Shown here: positions 23,722-34,304 of the stretch, piece after piece
Layout of the letters: each line of letters begins with the position of its first letter
Numbering within the stretch: the stretch's first letter is position 1
Assembly (NCBI RefSeq): GCF_016862635.1
Contig: NZ_BONI01000008.1
Location: 62,001 to 126,000 of the forward strand
From: Catellatospora coxensis
GTDB taxonomy: Bacteria > Actinomycetota > Actinomycetes > Mycobacteriales > Micromonosporaceae
Direction of reading: 5' to 3'
DNA length: 64,000 bases
Position numbers and translations under genes: made by a program
The notes under the pieces: generated by a model
Seen by the model: only the letters and a program-made list of their open reading frames with translations
What the model was told of the DNA's origin: nothing
Databases searched by the model: none

Positions 23722-23758
23722 CGAGGCCCGGTCTCCCCACCAGGGAGGCTGGGCCTCG
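23722..23758 (+). terminator. Terminator after secF
   Basis: A 16-bp stem (23722-23737 with 23743-23758; two wobble-type pairs) lies 18 bp after the secF stop and is followed by a pyrimidine-rich stretch. It ends the yajC-secD-secF unit. Confidence 0.75.
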
Positions 23759-23770
23759 GCCTTTCCCCCG

Positions 23771-23831
23771 GTCGATCATGAACTTATGGCACGGTTCGGC
23801 GGCGTGTCGCAGGAACAACCTCATGATCAAC
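23771..23831. repeat. Long-loop inverted repeat upstream of apt
   Basis: GTCGATCATGAACTT (23771-23785) and AACCTCATGATCAAC (23817-23831) pair with three mismatches over a 31-nt loop. It follows the secF terminator. It has the same arm/loop geometry as the family C elements, but its sequence is different. Function unknown. Confidence 0.4.
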
Positions 23832-23913
23832 GCGGAGGGACGGTGGGCGGCGACACAGTTCTCGGGTGGGAGCGGCGGTGACGGTGTGGCCAGAGGGTCG
23901 GGCGTACTAGGGT

Positions 23914-24474
23914 GTGCCCGTGACCAACGATCTGATCCAGGGTGACAGCGGGCACGCCACCGCGGCGCTCGTCGCCGACATGGTCGTCGACGTGGCGGAC
24001 TTCCCGAAGACGGGTGTCCTGTTCAAGGACCTGACCCCGCTGTTCGCCGACGGCAAGGCGTTCCGCGGCGTCATCGACGCGATCGTGGCGCAGTACGCCG
24101 GGCAGTTCGACGTGGTCGTGGGCGTGGAGGCGCGCGGCTTCGTGCTGGCCGCCGCGGTCGCGTACGCCGCCGGCACCGGTGTGGTCGCCGTACGCAAGGC
24201 CGGCAAGCTGCCCCGGGTGGCCCACGCCGCCACCTACGCCCTGGAGTACGGCACCGCCACGCTGGAGATCAGCGAGGCCGCGTTCACGCCCGGCCAGCGG
24301 GTGCTGGTCGTCGACGACGTGCTCGCCACCGGCGGCACCGCCGACGCCACGCTGGACCTGGTGCAGCGGGCCGGCGGCGAGCTGGCCGGCTTCGTGGTGC
24401 TGATCGAGCTGGGCTTCCTGGGCGGCCGGGAGCGGCTCGGCGAGCGCCCGGTGCACGCCCTCCTGCGCATCTAG
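23914..24474 (+). CDS. apt: Adenine phosphoribosyltransferase
   Basis: 186 residues. Type-I phosphoribosyltransferase that makes AMP from adenine and PRPP. Motifs: DFPKTGVLFKDLTPLFAD at the N-terminus, GVEARGFVLAAAVAYA, RKAGKLPR and the PRPP loop VLVVDDVLATGGTADA. GTG 23914 is used; GTG 23920 is an alternative and no strong ribosome binding site distinguishes them. apt directly upstream of rel is the usual actinobacterial order and links purine salvage with (p)ppGpp metabolism. Confidence 0.94.
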   Translation: MPVTNDLIQGDSGHATAALVADMVVDVADFPKTGVLFKDLTPLFADGKAFRGVIDAIVAQYAGQFDVVVGVEARGFVLAAAVAYAAGTGVVAVRKAGKLPRVAHAATYALEYGTATLEISEAAFTPGQRVLVVDDVLATGGTADATLDLVQRAGGELAGFVVLIELGFLGGRERLGERPVHALLRI

Positions 24475-24669
24475 CGCCCCACCCACACCACCGTCCGGGG
24501 CGCGCACCGACCGCCCTGGCCCGCCGCGCCCACCACCCGCCCGGGTGACGGACGCCACGAGTGCCCTCCCCGGTCGCAGCCGGCGGGGGTACGCTCCTCC
24601 GGCAAATCGGCCGGCAAGCCCGAACACAGGTAGCATGGGCTATCCGAACCTCACTCGAAGGAGCGGCCG

Positions 24670-27180
<2,511 letters not shown>

Positions 27181-27241
27181 CCCACCGGCTCGGCCCATCG
27201 GCCCCGCGGCCGGGCCACCACCGGCCGCAACTCTTGAAGAC

Positions 27242-27272
27242 TCGCGCCCTCGTCGACACGACGAGGGCGCGA
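27242..27272. terminator. Terminator between convergent rel and cyclophilin genes
   Basis: A perfect 14-bp stem TCGCGCCCTCGTCG/CGACGAGGGCGCGA around ACA, followed by ATCTTTAAAA. It is close to symmetric and can serve rel (+) and the cyclophilin gene ending at 27329 (-). Confidence 0.85.
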
Positions 27273-27328
27273 ATCTTTAAAAGTTGAGCCAGGAGGCCCC
27301 GGGCGGTGCCGGTGGGCCGGGGGGAAGG

Positions 27329-28135
27329 TCAGGCGGCCGGGGTGATGGTGAGGGTGGCGATGGTGACGGGGGACTTGGGGGTGCCGTCGGGCGCGGTGTT
27401 GCCGGCGGGGTCGACCGCGCCGCCCTTGCCGATCGTGTGGATCACGTCCATGCCCGCGGTGACCGTGCCGAGCACGGTGTACTCGGGGGCGATCGGGGTC
27501 GGGCCGTACACGATGAAGAACTGGCTGCCCGTGGTGTGCGGTGCCTGGGTCTTGGCCATGGCGAGCGTGCCCACGGGATAGGGGTCCGCGTCCGCCGTCG
27601 TCGGCAGGTTCTCCTCGGAGAACTGGTACGCGGGACCGCCCATGCCGGTGCCCGACGGGTCGCCGCACTGCAGCACCTTGATGCCTTCGGTGACCAGGCG
27701 GTGGCAGCTCGTGCCGTCGAAGAACCGCCGGCCGGCCAGGTGCGTGATGCTGGCCGCCGCGCACGGGGCCTTGCCGGTGTCCACCTGGATGGTGACCACG
27801 CCGCGGTTCGTGGTCATCGTGAGCTGCTGGACGCCGTTCGTCGGGACCGTCCGCGGCGGGGTGCCGACGTCCTTGACGTTCACGTTCGACGCCGCCTCGA
27901 CCGGCAGCCAGCGGCACGTGCCGTCCGCGGCGCTCGCGGTGGTGTCCCCGGGCGCGGCGCCGGTGGCGTCGTCGCGCAGCCGCAGCACGAACACGGCGGC
28001 GGCCACGACGGCGCAGACCAGCACCACCACGATGGCGGTGACCACGGCCGCGATCAGCCAACCGCTGGTGCCGCGGCGTTGCGTCGCGGGCGCTTGGTGC
28101 GGGCTGCTGTCGGGTGTCCAGGGGGGAGTGGTCAC
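27329..28135 (-). CDS. Membrane-anchored cyclophilin-type peptidyl-prolyl isomerase (copy 1)
   Basis: 268 residues. A short cytoplasmic N-terminus is followed by one membrane helix (about 25-50) and an extracytoplasmic cyclophilin domain. The catalytic-loop motif is kept as CHRLVTEGIKVLQCGDPSGT (Arg and Gln present), with MAKTQAPHTTGSQFFIVYG later. Four cysteines (TCRW, PCAA, CHR, QCGDP) are shared with the neighbouring copies and could form disulfides. GTG 28135 has AGGAGA 6 bp upstream; the open frame extends further but without a site. Likely folds exported proteins after Sec transport. Confidence 0.88.
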   Translation of the reverse strand: MTTPPWTPDSSPHQAPATQRRGTSGWLIAAVVTAIVVVLVCAVVAAAVFVLRLRDDATGAAPGDTTASAADGTCRWLPVEAASNVNVKDVGTPPRTVPTNGVQQLTMTTNRGVVTIQVDTGKAPCAAASITHLAGRRFFDGTSCHRLVTEGIKVLQCGDPSGTGMGGPAYQFSEENLPTTADADPYPVGTLAMAKTQAPHTTGSQFFIVYGPTPIAPEYTVLGTVTAGMDVIHTIGKGGAVDPAGNTAPDGTPKSPVTIATLTITPAA

Positions 28136-28230
28136 GGTTCTCCTGTCACAGGTGGAACCGCAGCGTAACGCCATTCGGCGCGCGACGCATGCGACGGCGT
28201 CCACAAGCGACGGACGACCGGCGCGAAAAA

Positions 28231-28256
28231 GGGGCGGGACCCGCAGGCCCCGCCCC
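28231..28256 (-). terminator. Terminator of the cyclophilin copy 2 transcript
   Basis: On the minus strand, GGGGCGGG-type arms (28246-28256 with 28231-28241, one mismatch) are followed by TTTTT at 28226-28230, 27 bp after the copy-2 stop. It separates copy 1, which therefore probably has its own promoter. Confidence 0.85.
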
Positions 28257-28282
28257 TCTGTGCTGCACTGCCGTGCCGTTGC

Positions 28283-29083
28283 TCAGCTCTCGGCCGGCGT
28301 CATGGTCAGCGACTTGATGGTGACCGGCGTCTTCGGCGCGACGCCGTCGGCGGCGTTGCCGTCCTTGGCGACCTTCTGCACGATGTCCAGGCCCTTGGTG
28401 ACGGTGCCGAGCACCGTGTAGTCCGGGCCGAGCTGGCTCTCGCCGTACACGATGAAGAACTGGCTGCCGGTGCTGCTGGGAGCCTGGGTCTTGGCCATCG
28501 CCAGGGTGCCCGTGGGGTACGCCTTCAGTGGCTCGGTGACGTTGGGCAGGTTCTCCTCGGCCATCTTGTACGCCGGGCCGCCGTTGCCGGTGCCGCTGGG
28601 GTCACCGCACTGCAGCACCTGGATGCCCTGAGTGACCAGGCGGTGGCACTTGGTGTTGTCGAAGAACTTCTTGCTCGCCAGGTAGGTCATGCTCGCCGCG
28701 GTGCACGGCGCCTTGGCGGTGTTGACCTTGACCTCGATCGGGCCCTTGTCGGTGGTGATCGTCATGGTCTGGGTGCCCTTGGTGCTGACCTCGGTCGGCG
28801 GCGTGCCGACGTCCTTCAGGTTCTTGTTCGCGTTCGGGTCGTCCGGCGTCCAGGTGCACACCTGGCCCTCCGGCAGCGGCGCGGCGGCCGGCGTCTGGGT
28901 GTCGTCGCCGCCGACGGTGCGCATCAGCCAGATCGTGCCGCCGATGACGAGCAGCAGGGCCACCGCCGCACCGAGCACGGCGTTGCGCTTCTTGCGCTGG
29001 CGGGCCTCTTCCAGCCGCTCGCCCATCTGGCGCTCGAGCCGCGCGCGGGCCGCCGCGCGCTGGCGCTGGATCGTGGAACTCAC
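28283..29083 (-). CDS. Membrane-anchored cyclophilin-type peptidyl-prolyl isomerase (copy 2)
   Basis: 266 residues. A basic, charged N-terminal helix (about 5-33), then a membrane helix (VLGAAVALLLVIGGTIWLM, about 36-54), then the extracytoplasmic cyclophilin domain. The motif CHRLVTQGIQVLQCGDPSGT keeps the Arg and Gln expected of active cyclophilins; GSQFFIVYG is also intact. Four cysteines match those of copies 1 and 3. GTG 29083 is set by AGGAGGA 7 bp upstream. It lies 26 bp after copy 3 on the same strand and is followed by a strong terminator. Confidence 0.88.
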   Translation of the reverse strand: MSSTIQRQRAAARARLERQMGERLEEARQRKKRNAVLGAAVALLLVIGGTIWLMRTVGGDDTQTPAAAPLPEGQVCTWTPDDPNANKNLKDVGTPPTEVSTKGTQTMTITTDKGPIEVKVNTAKAPCTAASMTYLASKKFFDNTKCHRLVTQGIQVLQCGDPSGTGNGGPAYKMAEENLPNVTEPLKAYPTGTLAMAKTQAPSSTGSQFFIVYGESQLGPDYTVLGTVTKGLDIVQKVAKDGNAADGVAPKTPVTIKSLTMTPAES

Positions 29084-29109
29084 GGGTCTGTCCTCCTGCT
29101 AACTACTGA

Positions 29110-30063
29110 TCAACTGGCGGTCGAGGCCGACGGCTTGGGAGAGGTGGCCGCACCGGACGGAGCCGGGCTGGCCGGAGCGGGCGGGCTGGCCGGAGCGGAC
29201 GGCGAAGCCGGGGCGGTGTTGTCGACCACCGTCAGCGTCTTGATGACGACGTCCTGCTTGGGCTTGACGTCTTCGCCCGCCTCGTTCGCGGTGGTGCCGG
29301 CCTGCGCGATCTTCTTGATGACGTCGAGACCGGAACCGGTCACCTTGCCGACGATCGAGTACGCGGTCTCGGTCGTCGAGTCCTGGTAGAAGATCACGAA
29401 CTGGCTGCCGTTGAGGTTCGGCGTCATGGCCACGGTGCCGGCCGGGTAGCGGACCGCGGTCGCGGCGGCGGGGCTCGGCGACGCGTCGGCGGCAGCGCTG
29501 GTGGTGGTCGACGGGGCCGCGCTCGGCGCCTCGACGGCCGGCGGGTTCTCCATCCACCAGGAGTACGCCGCGCCGCCGTTGCCGGTGCCGGACGGGTCAC
29601 CGCAGGCCAGCGCGTAGTCGCCCTCGGCGTGGGTCAGCGCGTGGCACTTGGTGTCGTTGTAGAACCCGCTGTCGGCGAGGTACTTCAGGCTGGCCGCGCC
29701 GCACGGGGAGGCGGTGCGGTCGAGTTCGGCCACGACGTTGCCGCCGGCGAACGCGACGGTCATCGCGGACGTGCCCGAGGTCGGCATGCCGTTCGTGGCC
29801 GGCTTGCCCGCGTCCTTCAGGGACGGGTTGCCCGCCAGGTCGAGCGGGCTCCAGGCGCAGGTCTCGGCGACCGTCTCGGTCGGCTTCGCGTCGAAGGCGC
29901 CGAGGCTCCACGCCCCGAGCACGCCGACGAGGACGAGCGCGAACAAACCGCCGAAGACCGCCTTGAGCTGGCGCGAGCGGCGCTCCTGGTCGGCCCGGCG
30001 AACCATCTGCCGGTCGACCTTGGCGCGGGCCAGCTTGCGCTGTCGGGTATTGCTGGAAGCCAC
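29110..30063 (-). CDS. Cyclophilin-like membrane protein with degenerate active site (copy 3)
   Basis: 317 residues. Basic N-terminal helix, membrane helix (VFGGLFALVLVGVLGAWSLG, about 39-58), cyclophilin-like domain, and an Ala/Pro/Ser-rich C-terminal tail of about 35 residues. Compared with copies 1 and 2 the loop reads CHALTHAEGDYALACGDPSG: the catalytic Arg is Ala, the Gln before CGDP is Ala, and GSQFFIVYG has become GSQFVIFYQ. A Ser/Ala/Thr-rich insertion (about residues 180-207) is also specific to this copy. It is probably not a working isomerase and may be a binding or scaffold protein. GTG 30063 has AGGAGG 7 bp upstream. First gene of the minus-strand group. Confidence 0.8.
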   Translation of the reverse strand: MASSNTRQRKLARAKVDRQMVRRADQERRSRQLKAVFGGLFALVLVGVLGAWSLGAFDAKPTETVAETCAWSPLDLAGNPSLKDAGKPATNGMPTSGTSAMTVAFAGGNVVAELDRTASPCGAASLKYLADSGFYNDTKCHALTHAEGDYALACGDPSGTGNGGAAYSWWMENPPAVEAPSAAPSTTTSAAADASPSPAAATAVRYPAGTVAMTPNLNGSQFVIFYQDSTTETAYSIVGKVTGSGLDVIKKIAQAGTTANEAGEDVKPKQDVVIKTLTVVDNTAPASPSAPASPPAPASPAPSGAATSPKPSASTAS

Positions 30064-30344
30064 CCGAGCTCCTCCTGTCACCATTGACCGCAGCGAAGCA
30101 TGTCCGCTGTGTCACCTTTATCACGTTAGGGGGTTGGTGTCGCATCACGCGCCGCGCCGGCCCTTCGGCCGGGCGTGGGCCGCGCCACACGTCCGAGCGA
30201 GTGTACGGGTAAACGCTGAGAAACACGTATGCCCGTCCTGGTTCTGTGATGGATGATCGCGTTCTGCGCCGTCCGTGCCGTGGGCGGTCGATGCCCGCGC
30301 AAGCACTAGGCTGGGCGCTGAAGTCTGCGGAGAGGGGTTTTGTC

Positions 30345-31040
30345 GTGCTTGTGGTGGGCTTTCCGGCGCAGGCGTTCGGGACCAACTGTTACGTGGTCGC
30401 CGGCGCTCCCGGCGAGCAGTGCGTGGTGATCGACCCGGGCATCGGGATCCTGGACCACCTCGACGCGGTGCTGGCCGAGCACCGGCTGCGGCCGGCCGCC
30501 GTCGTGCTCACCCACGGGCATCTGGACCACACCTTCTCCGTCACACCCGTGTGCGGGGCCCGGGGCATCACCGCCTGGATCCACCCGGCCGACCGCGAGC
30601 TGCTGGCCGACCCGGCCAAGGCGCTCTCGGTGGACCTGAGCGCCATGTTCGGCGGGCGGCTGCCGTACGCCGAGCCCGACGACGTCGCCGAGCTGACCGA
30701 CGGGGCCGTGCTGAGCCTGGCCGGGCTGGAGATCACCGTGGACCATGCGCCGGGCCATACCGGCGGGTCGGTGATGTTCCGGATGCCGGGTCAGGAGGGC
30801 GAGCCGCTCTGCTTCACCGGCGACGTGCTCTTCCGCGACGGCATCGGCCGCACCGACCTGCCGGGCGGCAGCATGGCGCGCATGACCGAGAGCCTGCGCG
30901 ACAAGGTGCTGACCCTGGCCGACGAGACCGTGGTGCTCCCCGGCCACGGGCCGTCGACGACCATCGGCCGCGAGCGCGCGCGCAACCCGTTCCTGCGCGA
31001 CCTGCTGAGCGTCGGCGACGCGCCCCGCCGGGGCTTCTGA
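30345..31040 (+). CDS. Metallo-beta-lactamase-fold hydrolase (glyoxalase II-like)
   Basis: 231 residues. The zinc-binding motif THGHLDHT, the later His in DHAPGHTGGS, the bridging Asp in CFTGDVLFRDGIGR and the C-terminal GHGPST make a complete MBL metal site. The RTDLPGGS segment is typical of the glyoxalase II-like subgroup that hydrolyses thioesters. It is cytoplasmic. GTG 30345 starts at the conserved VGFPAQAFGTNCYV strand; a weak GAGAGGGG precedes it. The gene lies between the divergent cyclophilin genes and hisS (34 bp away), a frequent neighbour of hisS in actinobacteria. Confidence 0.9.
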   Translation: MLVVGFPAQAFGTNCYVVAGAPGEQCVVIDPGIGILDHLDAVLAEHRLRPAAVVLTHGHLDHTFSVTPVCGARGITAWIHPADRELLADPAKALSVDLSAMFGGRLPYAEPDDVAELTDGAVLSLAGLEITVDHAPGHTGGSVMFRMPGQEGEPLCFTGDVLFRDGIGRTDLPGGSMARMTESLRDKVLTLADETVVLPGHGPSTTIGRERARNPFLRDLLSVGDAPRRGF

Positions 31041-31074
31041 TCCAGACTTCTTCCTTTCCTGGAGTGATCTACCC

Positions 31075-32409
31075 ATGAGCAAGCCCACGCCGCTGTCCGG
31101 CTTCCCGGAATGGCTGCCCGCGCAGCGCATCATCGAGCAGCGTTTCCTCGACCACATCCGCCGCACCTTCGAGCTTTACGGGTTCGCGTCGCTGGAGACG
31201 CGCGCCGTCGAGCCGCTCGACCAGCTGCTGCGCAAGGGCGAGACCTCCAAGGAGGTATACGTGCTGCGCCGGCTGCAGGCCGCGCCGGACGACACCTCCG
31301 ACGCGAGCCTCGGCCTGCACTTCGACCTGACCGTGCCGTTCGCGCGCTTCGTGCTGGAGAACGCGGGCAAGCTGCACTTCCCGTTCCGCCGGTACCAGAT
31401 CCAGAAGGTGTGGCGGGGCGAGCGGCCCGCGGCCGGGCGTTACCGCGAGTTCCTGCAGGCCGACATCGACATCGTCGACCGCGACACGCTGCCCGCGCAC
31501 TACGAGGCCGAGCTGCCGCTGGTCATCGGGGACGCGCTGGCGGGCCTGCCGATCCCCAAGCCGACCATCATGGTCAACAACCGCAAGGTGCTGCAGGGCT
31601 TCTACCAGGGCCTGGACCTGGTGGACCCGGAGGCGGTGATGCGGGTCGTGGACAAGCTCGAGCGGATCGGGCCGGCCGGGGTGACCGCGGAACTGGCCCT
31701 GCTCGGGGTGACCGAGTCGCAGGCCCGGCTGGTGCTGGGGCTGGCGGAGGTCTCGGCGGGCGACGCGTCGTTCGTCGACGACGTGCGCAAGCTCGGCGTC
31801 AGCGACCCGCTGCTGGACGAGGGCCTGGCCGAGCTGGCCGCCGTGGTGGAGGCCGCCGCGGCGCACTCGCCGGGGCTGTGCCGGGCCGAGCTGAAGATCG
31901 CGCGCGGGCTGGACTACTACACCGGCACCGTGTACGAGACGACGCTGGCCGGGCTGGAGCGCTACGGCTCGGTGTGCTCCGGCGGGCGCTACGACAACCT
32001 GGCCAGCTCGGGCAACGACCGGTTCCCGGGCGTCGGCCTGTCCATCGGGGTCAGCCGGCTGCTGGGGGTGCTGTTCGGCGAGAACGCGCTGTCGGCCAGC
32101 CGCTCGGTGCCGACCGCGGTGCTGGTCGCGGTGGGGGCCGAGGAGGACCGCCGGTCCTGCGACCGGATCGCGGCGCAGCTGCGGGCGCGGGGCATCGCGA
32201 CCGAGGTGTCGCCGAGCGCGGCCAAGTTCGGCAAGCAGATCAAGTTCGCCGACCGGCGGGGTATCCCGTACGTCTGGTTCCCCGGGGCCGGGGGTGCGGC
32301 CGACACCGTGAAGGACATCCGTTCGGGCGATCAGGTCGAGGCGTCGGCCGGAAACTGGACACCTCCGGCGGAGGATCTCATCCCGGTGGTGGAGGGGACT
32401 TTTAATTAG
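31075..32409 (+). CDS. hisS: Histidyl-tRNA synthetase
   Basis: 444 residues, class II synthetase. Motif 1 region IIEQRFLDHIRRTFELYGF, the HisRS segments FDLTVPFARFV, RYQIQKVWRGERPAAGRYRE (motif 2), the HisA signature RGLDYYTGTVYE and motif 3 GVGLSIGVSRL are all present, followed by the C-terminal anticodon domain (VLVAVGAEEDRRSCDRIA). It charges tRNA-His in the cytoplasm. It follows the MBL gene by 34 bp and may be co-transcribed. The 54-bp gap to the next gene holds an AT-rich stretch (32410-32425) that may be a promoter for the glycosidase. Confidence 0.95.
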   Translation: MSKPTPLSGFPEWLPAQRIIEQRFLDHIRRTFELYGFASLETRAVEPLDQLLRKGETSKEVYVLRRLQAAPDDTSDASLGLHFDLTVPFARFVLENAGKLHFPFRRYQIQKVWRGERPAAGRYREFLQADIDIVDRDTLPAHYEAELPLVIGDALAGLPIPKPTIMVNNRKVLQGFYQGLDLVDPEAVMRVVDKLERIGPAGVTAELALLGVTESQARLVLGLAEVSAGDASFVDDVRKLGVSDPLLDEGLAELAAVVEAAAAHSPGLCRAELKIARGLDYYTGTVYETTLAGLERYGSVCSGGRYDNLASSGNDRFPGVGLSIGVSRLLGVLFGENALSASRSVPTAVLVAVGAEEDRRSCDRIAAQLRARGIATEVSPSAAKFGKQIKFADRRGIPYVWFPGAGGAADTVKDIRSGDQVEASAGNWTPPAEDLIPVVEGTFN

Positions 32410-32463
32410 GAAACTTAAGTAATAGTGTGTGGTCCTCGACTCTGAAACGGGGGCCGTACGCGC

Positions 32464-34026
32464 ATGACCACGACAGACCACCGCACGTCCCCGGCGCTGG
32501 GCACCGCCACAGCGCCGGGACAGCGGCCCCACCTGCACGATCGTGGTCTGCTTAGGCTGGCCGACGCGGTGCTGCAACCCGGCTTCGTCGGCACCTCGCC
32601 ACCCGACTGGCTGCGCCGCCGCCTCAACGACGGGCTGGGCGGCGTCGTGCTGTTCGCCCGCAACATCGTCGACCTCGACCAGGTCGCGGCGCTGAACGCG
32701 GCCCTGGTCGCGGAGAACCCCGACGTGATCATCGCCGTCGACGAGGAGTCCGGCGACGTCACCCGCCTCGACGTGGAGCACGGCAGCCGCCGCCCCGGCA
32801 ACCACGCCCTCGGCGCGGTGGACGATCCGGCGCTGACCGAGGCCGTCGCCGCCGACATCGGCGCGCAGCTCGCCGCGGCCGGGATCACCCTGGACTACGC
32901 GCCCGCCGCGGACGTGAACAACAACCCGGCCAACCCGGTCATCGGCGTACGCTCCTTCGGCGGCGACCCGGACCTGGTGGCCCGGCACACCGCCGCCTGG
33001 ATCCGCGGCCTGCAGTCCACCGGCGTGGCCGCCTGCGCCAAGCACTTCCCCGGCCACGGCGACACCGGCGTCGACTCCCACCACGGCCTGCCGATCATCG
33101 AGGTCGACGCCGCCCGGCTCGGCCAGGTCGAGCTGCCGCCGTTCACCGCCGCGATCGACGCCGGGGTCCGCTCGATCATGACCGCGCACCTGCTGGTGCC
33201 CGCGCTGGACCCGGAGCGCCCGGCGACCATGAGCCGCTCGGTGCTCATCGACCTGCTGCGCGAGCAGCTCGGCTTCAAGGGCCTGGTGGTCACCGACGGC
33301 ATCGAGATGGCGTCGGTGTCCCAGCGCTACGGGCTGGGCGGGGCGGCCGCGCTGGCCATCGCCGGCGGCGCGGACGCCATCTGCGTCGGCGGCGAGAGCG
33401 CCGACGAGGCCGTGGTGGAACTGCTGCGCACCAGCATCGTCGACGCCGTGATGAGCGGGGAGCTGCCGGAGAGCCGGCTGGCCGAGGCGGCCTCCCGGGT
33501 CGCGACGTTCGCCGCGGAGAGCGCCGCCCAGCGGGGCGCCCGGGCCGCCGCCGCGGACCGGTGGCACGCCGCGGACCGGCCCGAGGTGGGTCTGGCCGCG
33601 GCCCGGCGCGCGCTGCGCGTCACCGGGGCGGGCACGCTGCCGCTGGCGGGGCCGGCGCACGTGGTCGAGTTCGGGGTGGCCACCAACCTGGCCATCGAGG
33701 CGCGTACGCCGTGGGGCGTGGGCGCGCCGTTGACGGAGCTGCGGCCCGATACGACGGTCGTGCGGCTGGACGAGCACGCGACCGTCGCCGACGTGCTGGC
33801 CGGGGCGCAGGGGCGGATCCCCGTGCTGGTCTGCCGCGATCCGCACCGGCACCCGTGGCTGGCGCGGCTGATCGCGGCCGTCGTGGCGGCGCGGCCGGAG
33901 ACGGTCGTGGTGGAGATGGGCGTGGCGGCGGGGGAGCCGATCGGGGCGGTGCACCTGGCGACGTACGGCGCTGCGGCGGTGTGCGGCCAGGCGGCGGCCG
34001 AGGCCCTCGCCGGATCGGCGCGCTGA
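32464..34026 (+). CDS. Glycoside hydrolase family 3 (NagZ-like beta-N-acetylhexosaminidase)
   Basis: 520 residues. The GH3 catalytic barrel (about residues 30-345) has the NagZ signature AKHFPGHGDTGVDSHHG (from about residue 192), whose Asp-His pair acts as acid/base in this branch, and the nucleophile Asp in VVTDGIEMASV. A C-terminal domain follows (about 360-520, RRALRVTGAGTLPLAGPAHV). NagZ enzymes release GlcNAc from muropeptides in cell-wall recycling. No signal peptide is seen, so cytoplasmic action is expected. Another GH3 beta-glucosaminidase activity is possible. Confidence 0.88.
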   Translation: MTTTDHRTSPALGTATAPGQRPHLHDRGLLRLADAVLQPGFVGTSPPDWLRRRLNDGLGGVVLFARNIVDLDQVAALNAALVAENPDVIIAVDEESGDVTRLDVEHGSRRPGNHALGAVDDPALTEAVAADIGAQLAAAGITLDYAPAADVNNNPANPVIGVRSFGGDPDLVARHTAAWIRGLQSTGVAACAKHFPGHGDTGVDSHHGLPIIEVDAARLGQVELPPFTAAIDAGVRSIMTAHLLVPALDPERPATMSRSVLIDLLREQLGFKGLVVTDGIEMASVSQRYGLGGAAALAIAGGADAICVGGESADEAVVELLRTSIVDAVMSGELPESRLAEAASRVATFAAESAAQRGARAAAADRWHAADRPEVGLAAARRALRVTGAGTLPLAGPAHVVEFGVATNLAIEARTPWGVGAPLTELRPDTTVVRLDEHATVADVLAGAQGRIPVLVCRDPHRHPWLARLIAAVVAARPETVVVEMGVAAGEPIGAVHLATYGAAAVCGQAAAEALAGSAR

Positions 34027-34090
34027 GCCGGCGGTTTACCGGCCGGTCGCCGGGCACCGGCCGGTCGCCGGCGCCGGCGGCACCACAACT

Positions 34091-34155
34091 ATAGACGATG
34101 GCCTATCTCATCGAATCCGAGCGCCGGTTTTTCGATGAGATAGGCCAACGTCTAT
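34091..34155. repeat. Family B palindrome, copy 1
   Basis: Two 25-bp arms (34091-34115 and 34131-34155, one mismatch) enclose a 15-nt loop. The arms share the core GGCCTATCTCATCGA. It lies 64 bp after the NagZ-like gene, before the convergent histidine kinase gene. The second copy is at 40915. Likely a bidirectional terminator or a mobile palindrome. Confidence 0.8.
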
Positions 34156-34220
34156 TGCGAAGTGGTCCGTGATCTCGCCCGGCCGTTGCCGACGGCGTGA
34201 GCGCCGTGCGCCCAGGGGAC

Positions 34221-34249
34221 GGTGCACCGCTGCTCAGCAGGGGTGCACC
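34221..34249 (+). terminator. Hairpin between nagZ-like and histidine kinase genes
   Basis: GGTGCACC-g-CTGC / GCAG-g-GGTGCACC around TCA, a 12-bp stem with one G-G mismatch. It directly precedes the family A direct repeats. Confidence 0.55.
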
Positions 34250-34252
34250 GTT

Positions 34253-34300
34253 AAGAAGGTGCCCTTCCTCTACCGATGCCGATAAGAAGGTGCCCTTCCT
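34253..34300. repeat. Family A half-sites in direct orientation
   Basis: AAGAAGGTGCCCTTCCT occurs twice in the same direction (34253-34269 and 34284-34300), whereas other family A copies are inverted. It lies just downstream of the histidine kinase stop. Each half-site is itself partly symmetric (AAGG-TGC-CCTT). Confidence 0.65.
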
Positions 34301-34304
34301 TTGG

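Noticed and set aside
31069-33954. 961-codon minus-strand open frame
   Set aside because: Antisense to hisS and the NagZ-like gene; no motif or ribosome binding site.
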